Made by a program: the position numbers and the translations under genes. From assembly GCA_963576785.1 (NCBI GenBank), contig OY756143.1, positions 2,108,001 to 2,172,000 on the forward strand: DNA of 64,000 nt, in the 5' to 3' direction. Of the stretch, positions 1 to 9,917 are shown piece by piece. A model generated the notes under the pieces. It saw nothing but the letters and a program-made list of their open reading frames with translations. It was not told where the DNA came from and searched no databases. The DNA comes from Chlorophyllum brunneum (Eukaryota; Basidiomycota; Agaricomycetes; Agaricales; Agaricaceae). The first letter of the stretch is position 1, and the number at the start of each line of letters is the position of its first letter.

Positions 1-402
1 CACGCCTGCGCCACGTTCCGGGTATCTCAAGAGGAGTAGGGTCCACAGATACGTGTAGGATCCGCATCGCGATAGGTCAGTTGAGGTACTATATCGTCGT
101 AACCAAATTGATTATCTCCTTTGAAGACTTGTTGGTGGGATTATGTCTCGGGTCCTAATAGACCACCCCTTGAGTGACATTTGAGTACTATGGCTGCGTA
201 CACTCCTAGCTATCACGAGGTAGGGGAGCAAAAAGGGTAACAAACGTTACCATGCGAATATTCGAATATTGGAAATGATCGGACGAGGCGAAGTGACAAG
301 GAATCATCCCTAGCTTACTGTTGTATGTAGAATCGTCAGATCATAAATTGGTGCTGTAGGTATTACAATGCATACAACAATAAAAACAATCGATTGACTG
401 AA
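1..402. other. Intergenic, no gene seen
   Basis: No reading frame, repeat or RNA gene could be supported here. The stretch lies downstream of the first GTPase gene, which ends at 403 on the minus strand. Confidence 0.5.
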
Positions 403-2108
403 TCAGGAGTTCCAGTACCGCTTCTTCATACCGAATGATTTACGCAACCTCTGTGGCACCGGTATCTTCAGCGCCTGCAATTCGCCTAGGGCCGCTTCAC
501 GCTCCTTCTCTAGGCCCTCATACTGCTGTCGCAACATGGCCACAATTTCCTCGTCTGTTCCCCGTTTATTCATGTGTTTCTTGAGCATACGCATCAACGA
601 CTTCCGCTTTTTATCAAGTTCCTCGATCTTGTCGTACAGTGCTTGTCCAGCGTCGGTGCTGGGAAGGGACTTGTTCTGTTTCACTGTCTCCTTTTGCAAT
701 CGAATCGCAGCGAGCTGTTGTCTTTGGCCTCCGGAGAAGCGGTCGAGAATACTCCAGGCCGATTCCGGGGTGTTTCTGTAGCGTACCGTGTCCGACCCTT
801 GCTCAAGCATCCCTTTCCAAAACGTGGATTCCAGTTCCACTTGGCGTTCTTCACCCGTCTCGTCGTCATTCAACTCGTCCCACATAGTGGTCATCATAAC
901 GACACGGCTACATGCTTGCGGCCCACAAATCTTTTTAAACACATCTAAATTTCGGAGAGGCGTACCGGCCATTCGGTTGTCGGAAATACGGTGAAGGTAC
1001 AGAATACCGTCCAGGAGGATGTTCTTGCGGCCCCTTCAAGGTGTAGAATTGTCAACATGGTAAATGAGCGACGTGGATTGAACTCACGCTTTCTCCAGCC
1101 ATTTCGAAATAAGCTGTAAAATCTGATAATCGGATTTCTCCGTGTCGTCGAACCCCGGAGTGTCCACCAGAACAATTTCGATGTTCTCGCTGGGAAACTG
1201 AACACGGATGGCATGGATATCGCTGGTATAGGACTTCAGACCATGCCCGATGCCCTTGTCGGAGCCAGCTACGGTGCTAACGAACTATGCATTGACGGTA
1301 AGGGCAGGAGGTAACTTCCTAAACGTATGACATACTGAACTCTTCCCCGATCCTGTTGGTCCCATCAATCTAGGAAGGATAAGCTCAAATCTTGATCTCA
1401 TCAAGTTAACGCTCACGCTATCACTATGTCGGTTTCCTTCAGTTCCTCTGTTGTTACGTCCTGGACCACCTTTGGGAGACTCCAAGGTTTTTTGTGAAAA
1501 AAGGGCACTCTTTCGGCCACAGAGTCCGTATCTGTGGTCTGGTCTGGGGCCTAGGTCAATGTTAGTATGGGTCAAAAGGATAGCCAGCAGCGCTTGCTGA
1601 CCTTTTTGGGACTGAAGCGGACAGATAGTCTTGTGCTAGAGAATAGGTTATGGATGTTCGTGCCTATCGTTGAAGTACCAGCTGGTGATAGCTTTAGCTG
1701 TGCGTAAAGCTGAAAAGCTCGAGTTACCTTTTATACCCCTAGCCGATGATGCGTCAGAATCGTCCAGCCCACGCCTTTCATCTCTTGACGTTGACCTTCT
1801 ACCTACTCAGCGGAATAATCGTGAACAGATGTCGGTACTTACAGATTTTGTGTACGAACAATGTCGACGCCGGCGCTATTATCGTCGGGAGGGTTGTCGG
1901 GCGGGGCTACCACTTCATCAAAAGAAGTCCTGCCACGACCGCCATACGAGGGAGGGCTCAGCATTTGGATATTGGGGCTGTTGTTGGCTCGTAATTGAGT
2001 CGCACTGGTACTTGCCCCCCCAGCCCGTTGCTGAGGAGGCTGGCCGAAAGCACCAGCGTTGTCGACTGGCGGCGGGGTTGGGGGACGGGTCTTGGTATAG
2101 CGTCTCAT
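403..2108 (-). CDS. P-loop GTPase A (AIG1/GIMAP-like G domain, coiled-coil tail)
   Basis: Putative guanine-nucleotide-binding protein, first of five paralogues. The last exon (403-1033) holds the signature LHRISDNRMAGTPLRNL, the presumed G4 region TTMWD and a charged coiled-coil tail ending in a basic segment (RLRKSFGMKKRYW). The exon before it carries the G3 box DTPGFDDT (about 1150-1165) and the switch I threonine (SYTSDI). The Walker A box GPTGSGKSS lies on a 34-nt micro-exon at 1336-1369, preceded by an exon reading TTEELKETDIVIA. Upstream, a proline/glycine-rich, probably disordered frame starts at 2108 and ends at a strong gtaagt donor near 1839. A small Arg/Ser-rich exon around 1740-1815 may link the two. 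The core (403 to about 1550) is secure; the N-terminal extension is inferred. Divergent from GTPase B. Function is not known from sequence; nucleotide binding is likely. Confidence 0.72.
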
Positions 2109-2426
2109 GAGGTAGATGGTTCGAGTCGACGTGGGGATAAGGATAGAGGTTGCTGGTAGGGTACATCGTGCTGAAGATGGATAAGTATCATCCGATTTGG
2201 CACAATGAACGAGGCAGGGATTTGACGCTCAACTCACCACGATCCGATCTGATCTGGATCAGAACTCTGGGACCTCATTGAACACACGAGGTGGTGGTTA
2301 TCGGACCAATCACTTCCATAACGTCATCAATCGAGGGATAGCCTCTTGCTGCGCGATGGCCCAAGTATATTCGGAGGTTTCTACAACAGTAACGCGTGGA
2401 GCCCAACGTATCCCTCCTCTGAAGCT

Positions 2427-3225
2427 ATGGGCACCGCGCTTTCTAAACGCCTTTCGACGTTCGAGAATATCACCCCAGACGATATCATCATCGCGTACGT
2501 TGAGGATTGTAATCCAAGGTTAAACGTCTAACAAGTTTTAGTGTGATTGGGCAAACAGGGGTCGGCAAGAGTTCCGTGAGTCAATCGTTAGCAGTCACGG
2601 GCTCAATACACCACTTACTAGGCGAGATAGTTCATAAATACAGCCGCAAAGAACAAGATCTTGCCTGTTGGGCACTCTCTGAAGCCAGATACTTCAGAGG
2701 TGCAACACGTAGGGTGCACCAATCCAGAGCGTTACGGGGATCGTAGAGTGGTGTTCGTGGACACACCAGCCTTTGACTCCGAACGTGAAGAGGCGGTTGT
2801 TGGGGAAAAGCTGAAGGCTTGGCTCAAGAACGTGTGAGTGGACCAGTCTCGTGAAGTGCCAAATCATACTGACCGCCTCCCCAAGCTCCTCAAAGAAGCT
2901 CAAAATATCTGGCATCCTGTATCTCCATCGCATTACGGACGTCAAGCTCACCGACCCTCCCGTAAGACGCTTAATTTTGTTGAAGGCACTGTGCGAGGAG
3001 TCGACCAAGGGATTTCCCAACCGAGTGGTCCTGGTAACGACGATGTGGGGACGTATGCAATCGGAGGCCATTGGCTTACAGCGGGAAGAGGAGCTACAGG
3101 AGCACTGGGACAAGCTCCCTCAGGGAAGCGTAGTATCACGAATCATGCGGTTCGAGGATTCCTTCGACAGCGCGTGGTCAATTGTATTTGCACTCATGGA
3201 CGGCTTTGGGTTGCCTAAAAATTGA
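2427..3225 (+). CDS. P-loop GTPase B, short form without coiled coil
   Basis: Second paralogue. I read exons 2427-2494, 2542-2575, 2631-2831 and 2896-3225, giving 210 aa in one consistent frame. The 34-nt micro-exon (2542-2575) encodes AVIGQTGVGKSS. The G2 threonine is in KPDTSEV. The G3 box reads DTPAFDS rather than DTPGFDD, so the usual glycine and second aspartate are changed. LYLHRITD and VTTMWG follow; the aspartate of the family's TTMWD is glycine here. The protein stops after the SAWSI block, so the whole coiled-coil tail of the paralogues is absent. The N terminus MGTALSKR fits an N-myristoylation signal (Gly2, Ser6), suggesting membrane attachment; this is inference. It could be a shortened, altered GTPase or a gene losing function. 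Confidence 0.78.
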
Positions 3226-3587
3226 ACAGGTCTTTTTTGCATGGCTTCGGGGTTTTCAGCTCTGGGGGTCAAACTGGAGAGAAGGTATTTGAACGAAGTT
3301 CGTAAGCGTGACGGTCACTCCATCCCCCATTGCCACTAAGAGCACTGGGCTTCCACCCACTCCTTCGCCTCCGTGAGGCCACAGATACCGTCCGCTGGCG
3401 GACCAGTGGCTCCTGCATTGGTCGCGGACTAGTCTCCCAGACTCCATGCACGTATATATCTTCGCCGATCAATGTTCTACTAGTCACATTTAAAAGCGGA
3501 GAAGTAAAAGGTACAGGGACCGAAAACATTAAGAAGTCAATGTGAAGCCAGCCAGCGGTCAATTCGAGAACGCCTTCTATTGAGTCG
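3226..3587. other. Convergent intergenic stretch
   Basis: Lies between the 3' ends of GTPases B and C. No coiled-coil-like sequence continues from GTPase B here, which supports true truncation of B rather than a missed exon. Nothing else recognised. Confidence 0.45.
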
Positions 3588-4697
3588 TTAGTACGAACTC
3601 ACTTCCTGAAGGAGCAATCGAGACAAACCCACAATTTTTCCCTTTTTCCCAAAGAAAAAGAGTAGAATTCTTCGGGTTAGAGGCACTCTGAGCTGCCGGA
3701 CGCCTTCGAGAGTGTTCTCTAGATCCTCCTCTATCTTCCGCTGTTCCTTCCGAAGCCCTTCGATGAGCTGGGGGTTACTTTGTTTGTGTATCTGATCCAC
3801 TAGCTTCTCTATCGAAGCTTTCTGTTCATCCAGCAGTTTTTGGAGGGTGCTATAGAGCATTCGACCCGCGTGTGTTTCGCTCAGGCGTTTCTTCAGGTCG
3901 ACAAGCTCCTCTTGCAGCAAAAGGGTTTCCCTCTCTCGTTTCTCCGCCACCAGAACATCAACAATTTTCTTGGCACTACTGAAGTCGTTGCCGAACCTGG
4001 CGATCTTCGACCCGCTCTCCAACATGACCTTCCAAAAATTCGCTCTCAGCTCTTGCTCGCGACTTTCGCCGATCTCGAGGTCTTGTATTTGATCCCACAT
4101 CGTCGTGACCAAAGAGACACGACCCATCGCAGCATCACCGCAGAGTTCTCCGAACATTCGAAGATTCTTAAGAGGTGTTCCTCCCATCCTGTTGTCGGTT
4201 ATACGATGTAGGTACAAGATTCCGGTCAACTTGATCTTTTTTCGATAACTGGTCCCAGTTATGGATTCAACCCCGTCTTCTCCAAGGCGGATGAGTACTC
4301 ACGTTTTTTCTAACCATCTACTTATCATATCCAGGATCTCCATGTCAGTTTTGTTTGTGTCATCGAATCCTGGGGTATCGACCAGTACGAGATTGGTACC
4401 ACTGTTCTCATAATTCTCCAGAACGCTGCCTTGCACTTCATCCGTATGGGATTCTAGCTCGTCACCCGACCGCTTCCCGGGTTGTCGCGTCAGTACATCG
4501 ATGAACTAGAGTGCGTTAGGGCCTGAATCTTCCCGTTGTCGTGATCAGGTGATGGGCTTACATTACTTTTGCCCACCCCAGTTGGGCCCATTATTCTGAG
4601 CAAACTGGTCAGTCGACGAAGGACAAAATAGCAGAAACAAAGAAACTTACGCGATAACCATGTCTTTCGACCGCAGCTTTTCAGTGGTGATGTTCAT
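3588..4697 (-). CDS. P-loop GTPase C (AIG1/GIMAP-like, coiled-coil tail)
   Basis: Third paralogue. Exons on the minus strand are 4697-4651, 4595-4562 (34-nt micro-exon), 4505-4303 and 4248-3588, a continuous 314-aa frame. It begins MNITTEKLRSKDMVIA, then the Walker A box IMGPTGVGKSN. G2 is in LESHTDEV, G3 is DTPGFDDT, and the family signature LYLHRITDNRMGGTPLKNL is followed by VTTMWDQ as the presumed G4. The last 110 residues are rich in Glu, Lys, Leu and Arg in a coiled-coil pattern and end in a hydrophobic-basic tail (RRILLFFFGKKGK). A further upstream in-frame start is possible: an exon-like MRQQEIDELIPGQTS lies at about 4815-4862, but I could not join it in phase. Divergent from GTPase D, convergent with GTPase B. 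Confidence 0.85.
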
Positions 4698-5288
4698 CCC
4701 TTCGTTGAGCGGAGTGTGGGGATGAAATCTGTTCCCGTCCACTTTCTTTGGGGTCTGGAACTAGCGCAGTGGCCTCAAGTCGGTATTCTGGCCACGTTCC
4801 GGCCACGATTTACCTGATGTCTGTCCGGGGATCAGCTCGTCAATCTCTTGCTGCCTCATGGCGGAACTCCAGAAACTCGGTGTAACAAGGGCGTCTACGC
4901 GGTTGTGAATCAAGATCTACGATTTTGAAATGCCTAACCCTCCAGCCCTGTGCGTCTCTGTCTCTTTACAATCACCATTGATTCGATCAAAAACGAGGCA
5001 TCGAGGAGTGATCAATGCTTTAGAGCCACAGACGTCACCTGCTGGGATAAAGCATCCAGCGCATGGCTGCCGCATTTCCTGTGTACTTTGAAGTGGGGAA
5101 GTTCAGCATCATAGTCGCCCCACAGAGCTGGACTTCGAAACCCCCTTCCACGCTCTCGGCATCCCACCACAATGAACGCAGCACCAGTGCGTACCATGTC
5201 GTGGAATAACCTCCTCGACTGATGTGTAGTCCAGCTCCCCCAGCTAATCGTTCCAATACTAACAGCCTCTGTGAGTGAGCGTTCGGCC
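4698..5288. other. Divergent intergenic stretch between GTPases C and D
   Basis: Likely contains promoters for both genes and perhaps a 5' exon of C at about 4815-4862. Two overlapping minus-strand frames at 5012-5290 have no recognisable family and I do not support them as genes. Confidence 0.4.
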
Positions 5289-6448
5289 ATGACGGCCGTC
5301 AGCTACCACACTGCATACTCTGTATTTCCGTATTGCGGAACACCTTCCACTATTACTAGTATGGATTTACACAGTCTGGCAGAGGAGGAACCAATCATCG
5401 CGTGAGCACTTGGACTGGGACTGACGAGACAAAGCGGACTAAATGTTGGCTTTCTTAGTGTTATGGGACCGACAGGTGCCGGGAAGAGCACAGTGCGCGG
5501 CCTTAATCCTTCGAGGCAACTTACCGGAACTGACAGTTCGTAGTTTATTAAAGTTGTAACTGGTTCTGAGGACGTTCGAATCGGCAATGCGTTGACATCT
5601 TGTACCCAACAAATACAAGCGATCCGATGCCGTAACCCCCAGCGACAGGGCGACATCATTTTTGTGGACACGCCCGGCTTCGATGATACCTCAAAGAGTG
5701 ACGTCGAGATTCTCGCAGGAATTGCAGATTGGCTTCAGGAAACGTTCGGACTTTTCTCTTACGTCCCTCCGTTGTCTGCGTACTTACAACCTGGTATAAC
5801 AGGTACCAAGCTGGGGTCAAACTATCCGGGATCTTGTACTTGCACCGCATCACCGACAATCGGATGACAAACACTCTCATGCGCAACCTGGATATGTTTC
5901 AGAACCTCTGTGGGAATGATGCGCTCTCCAATGTCAGGTTTGTTACGACGAACTGGGACCAGCTCAGGGATATCAACGAAGGGACCAGAAACGAGAATGA
6001 GCTTCGCAAGAAGTACTGGAATACCTTCCTCCTTAATGGATCAAGAATGTGCCGCTTCGAGCGTACATATTCCTCAGCGTGGAATATCATAAATTCATTA
6101 CCTATGGAGCGAAGGGCTATCCGAATCCAGGAGGAAATGGTTGACCAACGTAAGCCTTTATGGGATACAGGGGCAGGTCGAGCTTTGTTCTCCTGGTTCC
6201 ATCGCGCCACACAAACTCTCAAAAATCTCATCCACCATCTTGAGGAACTAATAAAAAAGGTTACGGATGCTGATAGTGTGGAGAACGGAAGACACGAGAG
6301 GGTCCTGAGGAGGGCGAAAAAGGGTCTCAAAGAGCTCGAGAACCAACAATCACGACTTTTCGAACGCCGCCCCAGCGTGAATTCGGCTCGTTCAACGGCG
6401 ACACGCTCGCGCTCTGCGGTTAGACGACCAACACGCGACCAGAGATGA
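5289..6448 (+). CDS. P-loop GTPase D (AIG1/GIMAP-like, coiled-coil tail)
   Basis: Fourth paralogue and the clearest gene model: exons 5289-5401, 5459-5492, 5544-5743 and 5803-6448 give 330 aa with no frame conflict. The 34-nt micro-exon encodes AVMGPTGAGKST (about residues 38-49). G2 threonine is near residue 70 (SCTQQI), G3 DTPGFDDT is at about 91-98, LHRITDN at about 129-135 and the presumed G4 TTNWD at about 164-168. Residues 200-290 are a charged helical/coiled-coil stretch, followed by a Ser/Arg-rich tail (SARSTATRSRSAVRRP). A second start at 5361 (MDLHSLAEEEP) would shorten the N terminus by 24 residues. Its tail lacks the FGxKK-like basic end seen in A and C. Role unknown; G-protein function is inferred from motifs. 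Confidence 0.87.
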
Positions 6449-7268
6449 TGTGACTGCGTCTGCTTTGCATAAGTGTGAGTGATTCGAGTGTTATCGCGAC
6501 GCAATATTCATGTTGTTCATGGTTTTTTATTTTTATTTTTTACCTCCAGGCTGCAGGGACCGGCACCCACGGCTCAGCGCGATGCTATCCCTTCCCAGAG
6601 ATCTAACAGGGGTCGACACGGTAACAGATCTTTACATTGTCTCCAAACCCACTCTCGAATCCTGTAATATCGAAGTGTACCTTTATTCCTCCAAGCCACC
6701 CTATTATTAGTCACAGTATTGTACCATTATCGCATTTTTTGCTGTATGCAATTTCCATATTCACTGCTTATTTGTTTCTGAAGGGACGCAAGTACGAGCA
6801 GAAGAAAAATGGTGGGCCAACCAGCCAGCGAGTCTCCCATGTGGGCGCAACCGTGGAGCAATTCACTCCAGCCAGTCACAAATTCTCCAGGTGAGAGTAG
6901 GAATCGTGGTACCCTGACGTCTCCCTCAGCCCCTCACAGCCGCCCAATCACACTGAGGGGGAGGCAGTAGCTTCATAATGGCATAGATTTGGGACTAATA
7001 AGTCCTTGGCTGTTCGGAGCGTACAGAATTGTGAATTGGGGCGAGGTGGTACATTGAGAAAGTGACATGTGCCTGGCGGGAGGTATTGTGTTTCACGTCA
7101 TACTACCTCGTTGTTCCGACAGGTGGCGGGCATGAACAGATGAACAGAATTGCTCGGGTTTGGAGCTTGATCTCTGGGGGATATATCTTCAAAAGCCTAA
7201 TCTACAAAGAGTACATGGGAGCGCCAGCATTATTCAACCATTGTAGGCAACGTCTACATAGCTCTCGG
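6449..7268. other. Convergent intergenic stretch
   Basis: Lies between the 3' ends of GTPases D and E. Contains T-rich runs (about 6525-6545). No gene or repeat recognised. Confidence 0.45.
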
Positions 7269-9517
7269 TCAAGTTCGAGTCACAATAGTCGTGTCACTTC
7301 TGATGATCTGGATTTGGAGGACGGTTAGCATTGGACGTAGCAGCTATGAGAGGTAGACTTACGGAAAGAAGAAGTCCATACACATCATCGTATTTGATCG
7401 GGGAATCCGGCTTGGGTGGTAACGAAATTTTGTCGGACTTGGACACATCGGGGAAGGGTGGATGATCATTGCGCAGGCGGTCGATGAAAGGTCGGATAAC
7501 GTCGCAGCCACGTCTAGTGTTAAAATCAGACGACCAGCAATAGTCCGGGATCCAAGAGAAGTTGTCGCCGAGTATTTCGTTCTGAAGATTAGGAGGCCGA
7601 CCTTTCGACAAGTCGTCCATCACAGCCTGATAATTGTGTTGGTGTTCACCGGCTACTAGTACAAGGATCTAATGTGTCGTGAGAACCACAGCCTGGGACC
7701 GAGAGTACACCATACCTCGTAACAAAGACAGCCAAATGACCAGACATCACTCGCCGTTGTTAATGGAGAGCCTGCGAGTATTTCAGGGGCTTTCCATCGA
7801 GTAGTGTTACGGGGTGAATCGTTGGTGCTGCCGTCTTCCGTGATATCCGAAGCGGCTAAGCAAGTAACTACTGCTCGGCCTCCGTCTGAGACTATGTTCC
7901 TCTGAAAGAGTAACTCAGCAGGGGCAAAGGACGAGTGGACCTCAGGCTCACCGCTTCGAGGTTACCGTGTATGAAGCCACGGCTATGCAAAGATACCAGG
8001 CAGTCGAAGACATCGCATATCTATACGGGAGATATATCAAATATAACGGTGGCACCTCCCATGTACATTCACGCACGAGGTGCCCAGCATGTCCCTCAAT
8101 AATCCCACGTCTCCCCCGCAGGTCCTCAGGTAGGATCATTAGTTCTAGGTCGTATCCTTTAGAGCGGATATCCGGCTGGGGCCATGCCACTGTAACAACT
8201 TCTGGGGGACTAGTTGGCGTTCCTGGTTGAATAATGCGCTTGCTTAAATGATAAAGAAGTGATATGATGTGCCGCTGTTCTTTGGTTGCAAGAACAGGTT
8301 TGCGGCGCAGAACCTGGTGGGTGGAGTATCAGCGTCCGTCGTGAATAGCATATCACTACTGGACCTACCGCGACCAGAAAGTCAAATATCGTTTCCGCGT
8401 AGGGCCCGTAGAGATCAACGAGCTTAGCGCACTGTTGGGTATTCTTCAAGATGTCGGAGATTAGGTCGTGGCAACGATCTTCGTAAGGAAACTGGCTCCC
8501 CGCTGACTTGCCTCTGCCTAGAAACCGTTTAAGACTCCCCAGCAGCGTCAATTCCAGTTGCTGTTTATCTCGTGCAGCCTTGTCTTGCTCCTCACGAAGT
8601 GCCAGCCATTCCTTCATCAACACCTCCCTGATGTCCTGATCCGTGGTCTTCGCAATCTCTCCTACTAGCTGCCGTAGGGTATTGCCCTGTCTCTCGATCA
8701 TGCTCCCCAAGATACCCTGAAGTTGCTTTCCAGCGGCCGTATCTGGGACATCTTTCCACCTCTTCAAGAGCTCACGTTGTATTTTGATCGACTGCTTTTT
8801 GTTCCGGACCATTTCGTCGAGAATCAACCAGGCAGACTCCTGTCCGCCCTTGAAACGCACAGTCTTCGACTTTCTCTCTATCATTGCCGCCCAGTACTCA
8901 TGACAAAGCTCCTCCTCTCGCGCTTCAGCGGCTTTGTACTCCTCAGGCTGCTCTGAGGCACCTGGCCACATGGTTGTGGTGAGAACAACCCTGTCGAAAC
9001 GATCTTTCCCGCAAAGCCTTTGGAACATGTCAAGATTCTTCAGTGTTGTGCCGGCCACTCGGTTGTCCGATATACGATGGAGGTAAACGATGCCAGTAAG
9101 CTTGAGTTCCTTCCCCGCCCTGTTTCTGAGGTTATACCAAGCAGACAGGTGTGGCATTGAGTACGCACGTTGCCCGAAGCCAGTCAGAGACAAGTTTCAG
9201 GATATCGAGGTCTGATAAGTAGGTGTCATCAAAACCAGGTGTGTCGACCAAAACGACGGGGTCTCTTCTCCTCAAGACCCGAACAGCCGTAATCTGGCTT
9301 GTATGTGATTGTAGACCGTGACCGACTCCAAGATCGCGACCGGCTGCTGCTGAAATGAACTAGGTGATGGTAAGCACCACGTTTTCGCGGGCAGCAAAGC
9401 TCCATACAGTGCTTTTCCCGCTTCCAGTAGGGCCCATGATACTAAGTATTGAAAATCAATGGGATGTTACTATCCATAAAGGCTGGTGGCTCACGCAATT
9501 ATGTTGTCGTTTGGCAT
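7269..9517 (-). CDS. P-loop GTPase E fused to a protein-kinase-like (pseudokinase) C-lobe
   Basis: Fifth paralogue, roughly 620 aa. MPNDNIIA leads into the 34-nt micro-exon 9441-9408 (IMGPTGSGKST). G2 is in QSHTSQI, G3 DTPGFDDT, signature LHRISDNRVAGTTLKNL, presumed G4 TTTMW. A coiled coil reaches a basic tail (LKRFLGRGK). Instead of stopping, the frame continues through YEDRCHDLISDIL and a helical linker into kinase C-lobe motifs near 8000-7700: LHSRGFIHGNLEARNI at the catalytic-loop position, TCLAASDI where DFG is expected, RWKAPEIL (APE motif kept) and TASDVWSFGCLCYE. The HRD and DFG aspartates are missing and I see no glycine-rich loop or VAIK lysine, so catalysis is unlikely. The junction from the coiled coil into the linker is in phase (intron after FDFLVA). 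Weaker junctions are the 35-nt intron near 8020-8060 and the donor near 7700. It could instead be two genes, but no start codon is evident for a separate kinase gene. Confidence 0.7.
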
Positions 9518-9917
9518 CAACTCTGTCTTTACCACACGAACGGGGTCCAAATCCTGGAAAGGGCGGTGTCCTGACTAGATAGAACGTTGGCCGTGATCTT
9601 GGAGGGGTTGAGATCAGTGCTCGCACCATTTACGAGGTTATCAGGTCGCCACTGTCGTAGTGTATTGACGATGACGGCTTTAGCGATACAGGAATATCGA
9701 GGATAGAAAAGAACTGACGATGTTGGCCGTCGATGGGAGTAGTGTGTTCGTTTGAGGGTTCTGGGTTGGGTGCGGGGAGGGAGAACTTTTCTTTATGGAC
9801 GACGCCGCATGGCAGACCATGCTGCAGACCACGAGGCAGGGTTTGAAACTTGTCGCGGCGAAAGGCAGAAACGACAATTCGCCAGATGCAAACACGACAG
9901 TGTGCACGGCCCTGGGA
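9518..9917. promoter_or_regulatory. Probable shared divergent promoter region
   Basis: A 400-base spacer between GTPase E (minus) and the DUF155 gene (plus). An acceptor-like site near 9560 suggests a further 5' exon of GTPase E. No specific box could be assigned. Confidence 0.3.

Noticed and set aside
5012..5290. Two overlapping minus-strand frames of 92 and 73 aa
   Set aside because: No recognisable domain, no splice support, and they lie in the expected promoter region of GTPase D.
7062..7328. 88-aa plus-strand frame
   Set aside because: Overlaps the 3' end of GTPase E on the opposite strand and resembles nothing known.
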